Shown here: one piece after another, positions 1-4,897 of the stretch | How positions within the stretch are numbered: the first letter of the stretch is position 1 | Layout of the letters: each line of letters starts with the position of its first letter | Assembly: GCA_030039095.1 (NCBI GenBank) | Contig: JASHQP010000236.1 | Location: forward strand, 1-5,883 | Length of the DNA: 5,883 nt | Origin: Streptosporangiaceae bacterium | Lineage (GTDB): Bacteria; Actinomycetota; Actinomycetes; Streptosporangiales; Streptosporangiaceae | Direction: 5' to 3' | Position numbers and translations under genes: made by a program | Notes under the pieces: generated by a model | The model's database searches: none | The model's input: only the letters and a program-made list of their open reading frames with translations | What the model was told of the DNA's origin: nothing

Positions 1-534
1 ACGGCCGAGCGCCGGCGATCCGTCCTCTATCAGCTTCACCTTGTCCAGCACCCGGTCGGCCGTGATGCCGTGCTCCTTCCAGGTCCCCCCGCCCGCGGTG
101 AAGTTCTGCAGCATCGGCTGCAGCCGGTCCAGGCCGCGCGCGAACCTGGCCTCCGCGGTGCGGCGCTCCTCGAACTCGTCCCACAGGGAGCGGAAGCTGG
201 CCGCCTGGTCCGGCGGCAGCAGCGCGAAGAGCCGGTCGGCGGCGGCGCGTTCCGCCTGTTCCTGACGTGCCTGCTGCGCGTCGTCCGCGTAGACGAACAG
301 GTCCCCGGCGTCGATCTCGACGAGGTCGTGCAGCAGCAGCATGGCGGTCACCCGGGCGATGTCCGTGCCCGGCGGGGCGTGCTCGCCCAGCGTGACCGCC
401 ATCACCGCGATGTGCCAGGAGTGCTCGGCGGAGTTCTCCCGCCGGCCGGGGCCGGCCAGCATGGTCTGCCGCAGCACGCCCTTCAGCCGGTCGATCTCGC
501 CGATGAACCGCATCTGCTGGCCGAGGCGCTCCAT
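1..534 (-). CDS. HD-superfamily phosphohydrolase (COG1896/YfbR-like), 3' end outside window
   Basis: Predicted metal-dependent phosphohydrolase of the HD superfamily, the family that includes the 5'-deoxynucleotidase YfbR; the substrate here is unknown. 178 residues are visible with no stop, and the family is usually about 190 residues, so only a short C-terminus is missing. Metal-ligand pattern seen: H38 in 'SAEHSW', the H69-D70 pair in 'LLLHDLVEIDAGD', E73 and D78 following it, and D136 in 'GLDRLQPML'. Other family-typical segments are 'FIGEIDRLK' (10-18), 'RRENSAEHSW' (31-40) and 'GGGTWKEHG' (148-156). No signal peptide or membrane segment, so it should be cytosolic. The ATG at 534 is chosen because an in-frame stop (that of the ATPase gene) lies 15 nt upstream with no other start between, and homologues start near this point. 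No clear Shine-Dalgarno sequence precedes it, so translational coupling to the ATPase gene is likely. Last visible gene of the transporter operon; any functional link to sugar uptake is inference. Confidence 0.9.
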   Translation of the reverse strand, partial: MERLGQQMRFIGEIDRLKGVLRQTMLAGPGRRENSAEHSWHIAVMAVTLGEHAPPGTDIARVTAMLLLHDLVEIDAGDLFVYADDAQQARQEQAERAAADRLFALLPPDQAASFRSLWDEFEERRTAEARFARGLDRLQPMLQNFTAGGGTWKEHGITADRVLDKVKLIEDGSPALGR

Positions 535-549
535 GACGAGCAGGCTAGG

Positions 550-1362
550 TCACGCCGCGCCGTGGCGCTCCTGCAGCGCCCTGCGGTACTCCGCGACCAC
601 GAGCTCGGTCAGCTCCTCGACCGACGTGTCGCTGGACCGCCTGTCGAAGGTGATCTCGCCCTGCTGCACCAGGTTGACCCGGTCGCAGATCTCGAACACC
701 TGGCCGTAGTTGTGCGCGATGATGATCACCGAGACGTCGCCGCGGCGCTTCAGGTCACGGACCAGGTCCAGGATCATCGCGCCTTCCTTGACGCCCATCG
801 CGGCCAGCGGCTCGTCGAGCAGCAGGATCTTCGCGTCCTCGAACACCGCCCGGGCGACCGCGATCGACTGCCGCTGCCCGCCGGAAAGCTGGGCGACGCT
901 GACGTTGACCGACGGGATGTTCACGCCCATCTCGTCCAGGTGCTCCCTGGCGACCCGGCGCATCTCCCTGTTGTTGAGCAGCGGCCAGTGCAGCTTTTCC
1001 CGGTTCAGGAACATGTTGTGGTACACGCTGAGCCCCGGGATGAGCGCGAGGTCCTGGTACACGATGTCGATGCCGAGCGAGCGGGCGTGCTCGACCGACT
1101 TGAACACGGTCTCCTGGCCGTTGACGAAGATCCGGCCGGTGTCCGGCTGCTGGAAGCCGCAGACGATCTTCATCAGCGTGGACTTGCCCGCGCCGTTGTC
1201 ACCGAGCAGGGCCAGCACCTCGCCGCGGTGCAGGTGCATGTTCACGTCCCGCAGCGCGGTCACCGCGCCGAAGTGCTTGCTGATGTGCTCGACGCGCAGC
1301 ACGTCATCGGGGGCCGGCTGGTCTCGGCCGGAGGGCTGGGTTCCGGGATCTTGTGCGGTCAT
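550..1362 (-). CDS. Sugar ABC transporter ATP-binding protein, single-domain CUT2 type (FrcA-like)
   Basis: ATPase that powers sugar import together with the permease encoded just upstream; peripheral to the inner face of the membrane. 270 residues with one complete nucleotide-binding domain: Walker A GDNGAGKST (54-62), Q-loop Q103 in 'VYQD', signature LSGGQ (159-163), Walker B 'ILLLDEP' (179-185, catalytic E184) and switch H217 in 'IAHNYG'. RbsA/XylG-type CUT2 ATPases are about 500 residues with two such domains; this one has the short FrcA-like layout and would work as a homodimer. The D-loop region reads 'LAAMGVKE' where many relatives have 'TAALGVKE'. The open frame continues far upstream inside the permease gene, but the true start is the ATG at 1362: it overlaps the permease stop as ATGA, has GGGGAG six bases upstream, and gives a normal N-terminus before 'VLRVEHISKHFG'. 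The frame upstream of it has no homology-like content. Substrate not determinable. Confidence 0.95.
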   Translation of the reverse strand: MTAQDPGTQPSGRDQPAPDDVLRVEHISKHFGAVTALRDVNMHLHRGEVLALLGDNGAGKSTLMKIVCGFQQPDTGRIFVNGQETVFKSVEHARSLGIDIVYQDLALIPGLSVYHNMFLNREKLHWPLLNNREMRRVAREHLDEMGVNIPSVNVSVAQLSGGQRQSIAVARAVFEDAKILLLDEPLAAMGVKEGAMILDLVRDLKRRGDVSVIIIAHNYGQVFEICDRVNLVQQGEITFDRRSSDTSVEELTELVVAEYRRALQERHGAA

Positions 1363-2435
1363 ATCGATCTCCCCGATCCTCGCAGCCGGGCTAGCTGCAC
1401 GTTGGCGACCATGGCGACCAGGATCGCTCCGCCGAAGATGATCGGCAGCGGGTTCGCGCTGACCCCGATGATGTCGAAGCCGTCGGTCAGGGTGGCCAGC
1501 ACGATCGCGCCGAGGAACGCGCCGAGGATCGTGCCCGAGCCGCCCAGCATCGCGGTCCCGCCGATGACGGCGGCGATCACGGCGTAGAACATCGGCTGGT
1601 ACCCGCCGGCGCTGGGGTCGACGTTGTTGGTGTAGAGCGCACCCTGGAGACCGCACAGCGCTCCCATGAACCCTGTGATCATGAAGCAGCCGTACTTGAT
1701 CCGGCCCACGTTGATGCCGGCCTCGCGGGCGCCGAGCAGGTTCCCGCCGGCCGAGATCGTGTACAGGCCGAACCGGGTCCGGGTGAGCACCACGTGGAAG
1801 ATCAGGACCAGGACCACCGACCAGACGAACGGCGCCCACTGCCACGGGTTGCCCGGAATGCCGAGCCACTTGCCGGCGTTCAGCACGGCCGGCGGGGTCG
1901 GCGACGGCTGGGCGTGCGAGAAGGTCAGGGCCATGCCCTGCATGATGAAGCCGGTGCCGATCGTGGTGATGAACGAGGGGACGCCCAGCGTGATCGTGAT
2001 GAACCCGTTCACCCACCCGGCGACCACGCCGGCCAGCAGCCCGAGGATGACCGCCAGGAACGCGGGCACGTGGTAATAGGCGTTCGCGTAGAGCGTCACG
2101 AACGGCGCGAGCGTGTAGATGAACCCGACCGACAGGTCGATCTCGCCGCAGATCAGCAGCAGCACCTCGCCGATCGCGATGATCGCGATCGGCGCCATGA
2201 TCTCGGAGAGCAGGTCGACCGCGTTGGTCTGGGTGACGAACGTCGAGTTGTGCGTGATCCCGAAGTACAGCAGCAGCGCGATCGTGACCACCAGCACCGT
2301 GGCTTCGCGCTGTCTGGCGAACACGCCGAGCCCGCGCGCGACAAGCTGGCTGCCGCCGTTTCCCCTGCCGCCGCCTCCGCTGTCGATTCCTGGACCGCCG
2401 AGGACCTTGCCGCCTGACTCGACTGTGCCGCTCAC
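1359..2435 (-). CDS. Sugar ABC transporter permease, CUT2 / BPD_transp_2 family
   Basis: Integral membrane channel subunit of the sugar importer, probably a homodimer fed by the upstream lipoprotein and driven by the downstream ATPase. 358 residues: a glycine-rich cytosolic N-terminus (about 1-43), then roughly ten hydrophobic segments, including about 45-61, 78-96, 124-145, 201-217, 281-300 and 326-345. Family hallmarks are 'GEIDLSVG' (97-104), 'RFGLYTISAGGNLLGAREAGI' around 221-241 (the cytoplasmic loop likely to contact the ATPase), and 'VIGGTAMLGGSGT' (290-302). These are typical of ribose/xylose/fructose-class permeases. The start is a GTG at 2435. It is preceded by GGGAGGTGA, an almost full anti-Shine-Dalgarno match whose GGAGG core sits four bases from the GTG. 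The stop overlaps the ATPase start by 4 nt, giving tight coupling. The first 30 residues are unusually Gly/Ser-rich and low in complexity. Confidence 0.95.
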   Translation of the reverse strand: MSGTVESGGKVLGGPGIDSGGGGRGNGGSQLVARGLGVFARQREATVLVVTIALLLYFGITHNSTFVTQTNAVDLLSEIMAPIAIIAIGEVLLLICGEIDLSVGFIYTLAPFVTLYANAYYHVPAFLAVILGLLAGVVAGWVNGFITITLGVPSFITTIGTGFIMQGMALTFSHAQPSPTPPAVLNAGKWLGIPGNPWQWAPFVWSVVLVLIFHVVLTRTRFGLYTISAGGNLLGAREAGINVGRIKYGCFMITGFMGALCGLQGALYTNNVDPSAGGYQPMFYAVIAAVIGGTAMLGGSGTILGAFLGAIVLATLTDGFDIIGVSANPLPIIFGGAILVAMVANVQLARLRGSGRSI

Positions 2436-2474
2436 GTCACCTCCCGGGGCTTTTGTGCCCGCTCAAACCGGAGA

Positions 2475-2510
2475 CGGGCGACCGGCCTGTCGCCCAGGCA
2501 CGGTCGCCCG
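2475..2510 (-). promoter_or_regulatory. Strong stem-loop between binding-protein and permease genes
   Basis: A 9-bp GC-rich outer stem (2475-2483 with 2502-2510, GGGCGACC/GGTCGCCC plus one C-G pair) encloses an inner 5-bp stem (2485-2489 with 2495-2499, GCCTG/CAGGC) and a 5-nt loop. It ends about 30 nt before the permease RBS. No U-run follows on the minus strand, so it is more likely an mRNA-stabilising or partially terminating element than a full terminator. Similar hairpins after binding-protein genes are known to keep binding-protein mRNA in excess over transporter mRNA (the malE-malF case); the role here is inferred. Confidence 0.6.
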
Positions 2511-2530
2511 CCGCCGACTTGTCCATTTAT

Positions 2531-2550
2531 ACCCAGGACTCGTCCCGGGT
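2531..2550 (-). terminator. Short hairpin just after the binding-protein stop; possible partial terminator
   Basis: Read on the minus strand, ACCCGGGA - CGAG - TCCTGGGT forms an 8-bp stem with one G-U pair and a 4-nt loop. It begins five bases after the TGA of the binding-protein gene and is followed by the A/T-rich ATAAATGG, not by a U-run. With the larger stem-loop downstream it makes a two-hairpin spacer. It could terminate some transcripts or block 3' exonucleases; which one cannot be told from sequence. Confidence 0.5.
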
Positions 2551-2555
2551 GTTTC

Positions 2556-3719
2556 TCAGGTGCTGGTTGTCGCTATCGGGTTGGAGATCGCGCCGGACGG
2601 CCGCGGCAGGTACTTCTGTGCGGTCGTCGAGCCCTGGAACCTGCTGGCCTTGTTGTACTCGGCCAGGTTGCTCTTCGTGATGAAGGACAGCCCGGTGTCG
2701 GTGTCGGACGGGACGAGCGTTCCGCCGGAGATGTTGTACAGGTACAGGTACAGCGTGGGCAGGAATCCCTGCAGGTACGGGTCCTGGTAGATGGTGAAGC
2801 CGGTCTTCCCGTCCGCAATGTTGGTCAGCGTCTGCGGGACCGTGTCGAAGCCGCCGTTGGGGAGGCTCGACATCCCGGTCTCGGAAAGCGCCTGCGCCAG
2901 GAACGAGGTTGAGGTCGAGTCCACGGCGTACGCGCCCTTGGGCTTGTGCGCCAGCAGGAACGCCTTCTCGTTCGCCAGGATCGTGGCCGGGACCGTGGTC
3001 GTAGCGATCTCGGAAACCTTGTAGCCCAGCGGGCTCAGGATCGAGTTGGCGCCGTCGAACCGAGGCTGGATGTTCGCCGTCCCTGGAGTCTCGATGAAGA
3101 TCGCGATCTCGCCCGGCGTGGGGACCTCCGACTTGATCCGCTCCCCGAGCTGCTGGCCGGAGGTGAACAGCGCCTGCCCCACGTAGGCCAGCCGGTTGCA
3201 GCCGATGTCGGGAACGCCGCTCTTGCTGACCACCCCGTCGGCGTTGTAGCTGAGCACCGGGATGCCCGCGCTCATCGCGTTCGCCACCGGGGTGGTGAAC
3301 GAGCTGGAGTTGATCAGCGTGGTCGCGATGCCGGCCGCCTTGGCGGACACCGCGGCGTTGATCTGCGCGACCATCTGCGAGGCGACCGAGGTCGTCGATC
3401 CGGTCCACTTCGGCGTGGGCAGGTCGAGCAGGGCAGCCGCGTCCGCGAAGCCGTACTGGGTCGGCGTGAAGAAGCTGTTCGTGGTGACGTGGTTGACGAA
3501 CCAGAACTGCCAGGACGGCGTCTTCGGGAAGTTCCCCGCGGTGTCCTTGGCGGCGGCGCTCGCGGGGCTGCTCGACGAGCTGCACGCCGCCAGCAGCGCG
3601 GAGGCCGCCGCGGTGGCGCTGACCAGGCCGGTGCCCTTGAGCAGCTTCCGGCGCGTCGGCCCATCTTTCATGTTGAGGGTTTCGATCGCTTCATCGACCT
3701 TGGGGTCGACTCTGTCCAT
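2556..3719 (-). CDS. Sugar ABC transporter substrate-binding lipoprotein (Peripla_BP_4 type)
   Basis: Extracytoplasmic sugar receptor that hands substrate to the permease; anchored to the outer face of the membrane by lipid. 387 residues. N-terminal signal: twin arginines R23-R24 in 'PTRRKLLKG', a hydrophobic stretch, then lipobox 'LAAC' with C46 as the lipidated cysteine, and a Ser/Ala-rich linker (47-60). This looks like a Tat-exported lipoprotein. The mature part has the alternating alpha/beta pattern of periplasmic-binding-protein-like sugar receptors ('MVAQINAAVSAKAAGIATT', 'AGIPVLSYNADG', 'GEIAIFIETPGTANIQ', and 'GFTIYQDPYLQGF' near the C-terminal hinge). Two starts sit in tandem, GTG at 3722 and ATG at 3719. 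ATG is preferred because it is six bases from GGAGG and the GTG only three. The 22-residue stretch before the arginines is long but common in Tat lipoproteins. First gene of the operon. Sequence alone does not tell which sugar is bound. Confidence 0.93.
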   Translation of the reverse strand: MDRVDPKVDEAIETLNMKDGPTRRKLLKGTGLVSATAAASALLAACSSSSSPASAAAKDTAGNFPKTPSWQFWFVNHVTTNSFFTPTQYGFADAAALLDLPTPKWTGSTTSVASQMVAQINAAVSAKAAGIATTLINSSSFTTPVANAMSAGIPVLSYNADGVVSKSGVPDIGCNRLAYVGQALFTSGQQLGERIKSEVPTPGEIAIFIETPGTANIQPRFDGANSILSPLGYKVSEIATTTVPATILANEKAFLLAHKPKGAYAVDSTSTSFLAQALSETGMSSLPNGGFDTVPQTLTNIADGKTGFTIYQDPYLQGFLPTLYLYLYNISGGTLVPSDTDTGLSFITKSNLAEYNKASRFQGSTTAQKYLPRPSGAISNPIATTST

Positions 3720-3725
3720 CACGGG

Positions 3726-3730
3726 CCTCC
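3726..3730 (-). promoter_or_regulatory. RBS that decides the binding-protein start
   Basis: GGAGG on the minus strand lies six bases before the ATG at 3719 and only three before the GTG at 3722. This spacing favours the ATG start. Confidence 0.65.
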
Positions 3731-3741
3731 ATCATTTCCAT

Positions 3742-3765
3742 GCGGCGGCGGGAATGCGCCGCCGC
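3742..3765 (-). promoter_or_regulatory. 9-bp GC hairpin in the leader just upstream of the binding-protein RBS
   Basis: GCGGCGGCG (3742-3750) is the perfect reverse complement of CGCCGCCGC (3757-3765), with a 6-nt loop. In the minus-strand mRNA the stem ends 11 nt before the GGAGG of the binding-protein gene. It could protect the 5' region of the message or affect ribosome access; no alternative pairing with the RBS itself is evident. Confidence 0.45.
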
Positions 3766-3974
3766 CTTGCGCCGGGCGGGCACCATGCTCGCCGGTCGCT
3801 ATGCCTGCTCTCGAGTCCTGAGATCCCTGTTCGAAGGGAATCCTGCCAGCGGCGGGACAGCAGGCGAACGCTCGGATCCCGTGGGATCGCGACGTCGCCC
3901 ATACCCACCTGACTCCACTCTCAGGGCCGCTCACGTGGCGAGCGGCGCGGGTTCTGTGGCCGATGGTTTCGGCC

Positions 3975-3992
3975 GATGTGAGCGCTAACATC
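3975..3992. promoter_or_regulatory. LacI/GalR-family operator-like palindrome
   Basis: GATGTGAGCGCTAACATC is an 18-bp near-perfect palindrome: 9-bp half sites, one mismatched pair, and a central C|G step. LacI-family sugar regulators bind such even palindromes with a central CG, and TGTTAGCGCTAACA-like sites are common upstream of actinobacterial sugar operons. It lies just downstream of the predicted minus-strand promoter, roughly +24 to +41 from the estimated transcription start. A bound repressor could therefore act as a roadblock, released by the transported sugar. No LacI gene lies in the window. Confidence 0.65.
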
Positions 3993-4021
3993 CGAGATGC
4001 TATTGCCTCTGACGAGGCCAT

Positions 4022-4050
4022 AAGCTAGAACACGTTGAGTTGCCCGTCAA
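4022..4050 (-). promoter_or_regulatory. Predicted sigma70-type promoter of the sugar-transport operon
   Basis: On the minus strand TTGACG (-35, 4045-4050) is followed after exactly 17 bases by TAGCTT (-10, 4022-4027), which fits the actinobacterial TTGAC / TAnnnT pattern. Transcription would start near 4015 and give a leader of about 295 nt before the binding-protein start. That leader contains the LacI-type palindrome and the RBS-proximal hairpin. It is the best minus-strand promoter match I found in the region, but it rests on pattern matching only. Confidence 0.55.
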
Positions 4051-4317
4051 TGATCAGCTCATACCAGACGCACAACTGTGATCTGCCTTGGCCCCTGGTC
4101 CGCGACCTGAACAGGGCGGGAATTCTTCATCGCAGCACCTCCAAGGAAAATCCCGTTCTGGGCGCGGCCCGATACCCAGCTGGCCGTGCGCCCGAAGCGG
4201 AAGTTGCCGCGCGCATGTGACCAGATGTTCATATGTGCAGAGTGTGCTCGCTTCTGGGTGCTCGAGCGAGCCTCAGCATCGTAAAGAATGCATAACGCTG
4301 TTCATTGGCCACTCCTA

Positions 4318-4363
4318 GTCATGCCAGCTGTCTGCACGTAGTTATGCCGGCCGTCCGCACGCT
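4318..4363. repeat. Two imperfect 23-bp tandem repeats
   Basis: Two adjacent units start at 4318 and 4341. Within each, an 18-bp core (4321-4338 and 4344-4361) reads ATGCCRGCYGTCYGCACG with three transition differences between copies. The 23-bp period is about two helical turns, so both copies would face the same side of the helix. Function unknown; it could be a paired protein-binding site or a slippage duplication. Confidence 0.6.
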
Positions 4364-4412
4364 GGCCAGGTCTGCAGCGTGCCGGCGGCCGATTCTGCGC
4401 AGGTGTCGTGCA

Positions 4413-4429
4413 TCGTATCTCATATACGA
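4413..4429. promoter_or_regulatory. Small inverted repeat TCGTAT-N5-ATACGA
   Basis: Perfect 6-bp arms (4413-4418 and 4424-4429) around a 5-nt spacer in a locally A/T-richer patch. The size and GTAT...ATAC ends would suit a dimeric regulator such as a GntR-type protein, but a chance palindrome is also possible. Confidence 0.25.
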
Positions 4430-4541
4430 CCCGGCCGGGAATAGTGCGCCCCGACCGGTTTCCTGGCGCCTCCGGGCTCCGGCCCTGGCAATGCCCACAG
4501 CACTGCGCCGACGGCTGAAAGGGACGGCTTCCCCGGCCGCT

Positions 4542-4581
4542 GTGCTGCATGGGTACGGTCACCGCCGTACCCATGCAGCAC
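4542..4581. repeat. Perfect 17-bp inverted repeat with 6-nt loop
   Basis: GTGCTGCATGGGTACGG (4542-4558) is the exact reverse complement of 4565-4581, separated by TCACCG. A U-G and a C-G pair can extend the stem outward (4541/4582, 4540/4583). There is no U-run on either side. As RNA it would be a very stable hairpin, as DNA a possible cruciform or regulator site. A U-less intrinsic terminator of the kind proposed for actinobacteria is possible, although no recognised gene ends here. Confidence 0.8.
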
Positions 4582-4687
4582 GGATCGGTAGCTGCAGCAC
4601 CGTCAGCGGAGGATGAGGGGGGTGTGATCTGGCGCGGCGGCCGGGCATCCGGCGTGGGTTGCCCGCCGGGGACCGAAGGCCGAAATC

Positions 4688-4697
4688 TTTTGCAAAA
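4688..4697. promoter_or_regulatory. TTTTGCAAAA palindrome upstream of the glycosidase gene
   Basis: A perfect 10-bp A/T palindrome with a central GC stands out in an otherwise very GC-rich stretch, about 200 bases before the glycosidase start. TTGCAA could also serve as a -35 element, but no good -10 lies 16-18 bases downstream. Possible regulator site; weak evidence. Confidence 0.25.
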
Positions 4698-4833
4698 AAC
4701 CGCAGGCGGGTCTCGCCAGGGCCAAGGCCGCGGCGAGACCATCTGCGGGGAAAGCGGAACCGGCGCGGGCGGGCGGGACGGGTCAGGCAGCGCTGCGCTC
4801 CGCGGCGTGGCCTCGCCGTGAGGACGGGATGCG

Positions 4834-4888
4834 CCGCGGCGCCGTCCGCCGTGAGGTGGGCTGTACCGCGGCGCCGCCCGCCGTGAGG
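4834..4888 (+). repeat. 32-bp-offset direct repeat ending in the glycosidase RBS
   Basis: Two 23-bp copies (4834-4856 and 4866-4888) differ at one base; each consists of CCGCGGCGCCGYCC followed by GCCGTGAGG. A further GCCGTGAGG lies at 4815-4823, so the 9-mer occurs three times with 33- and 32-nt spacing. The last copy forms the start of the functional RBS GAGGAGG. The arrangement looks like a local tandem duplication in the leader of the downstream gene. Confidence 0.75.
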
Positions 4889-4891
4889 AGG
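4885..4891 (+). promoter_or_regulatory. RBS of the secreted glycosidase gene
   Basis: GAGGAGG lies six bases before the ATG at 4898 and supports that start. It is the third member of the repeated GCCGTGAGG series; the two upstream copies also contain GAGG but have no suitably spaced start codon in this frame. Confidence 0.75.
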
Positions 4892-4897
4892 CAGGCC

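Larger units (their letters stand above)
3720..4897. other. 1.18-kb divergent intergenic region without a supported gene
   Basis: This stretch separates the leftward transporter operon from the rightward glycosidase gene. Open frames in it (for example around 4035-4220, 4305-4616 plus, and 4302-4742 minus) lack the GC-ending codon bias of the neighbours, recognisable domains and convincing RBSs. Parts near 3990-4060 and 4205-4320 look visibly less GC-rich than the flanking genes. It holds a promoter and LacI-type operator near the left gene, several hairpins, a perfect 17-bp inverted repeat, and tandem repeats at 4318-4363 and 4834-4888. A decayed gene or a small RNA cannot be excluded. Confidence 0.6.

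Noticed and set aside
70..1587. Long plus-strand 505-codon open frame opposite the ATPase and HD genes
   Set aside because: Antisense shadow of well-supported genes with clear motifs on the minus strand; His/Asp/Val/Arg-rich composition is typical of such shadows.
1363..2016. Upstream extension of the ATPase frame into the permease gene
   Set aside because: The extension is out of frame with the permease, low in complexity, and the ATGA overlap with its own RBS gives a normal ATPase start at 1362.
3820..3842. TTCGAA-containing hairpin resembling a tRNA T-arm
   Set aside because: No matching acceptor stem, anticodon arm or D-arm can be found around it; only a small stem TCCCT/AGGGA.
3875..3888. 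GATCCC-GT-GGGATC palindrome in the operon leader
   Set aside because: Only 6-bp arms with a 2-nt spacer, too tight for an RNA hairpin, and no match to a regulator site I know.
3719..4021. Minus-strand 100-codon open frame ending at the binding-protein start
   Set aside because: Its ATG lies immediately after the predicted -10 box, so upstream of the likely transcription start. It has no RBS, runs through the operator and leader hairpins, and shows no recognisable protein features.
4246..4271. GCTCGCT / AGCGAGC inverted repeat
   Set aside because: 7-bp arms with a 12-nt loop, no flanking U-run and no gene end nearby; within the range expected by chance in GC-rich DNA.
4305..4616. Plus-strand 103-codon open frame starting with TTG
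   Set aside because: Rare start, no RBS, no family resemblance, no coding-like third-position bias; overlaps repeats.
4659..4687. Possible glycosidase promoter TTGCCC-17-GAAATC
   Set aside because: The -10 hexamer lacks the TAnnnT pattern, so support is too weak to annotate.
4302..4742. Minus-strand 146-codon open frame in the intergenic region
   Set aside because: Pro/Arg/Cys-rich composition, no domain, no convincing RBS, and it reads through the 17-bp inverted repeat. It looks like a chance frame in GC-rich DNA.
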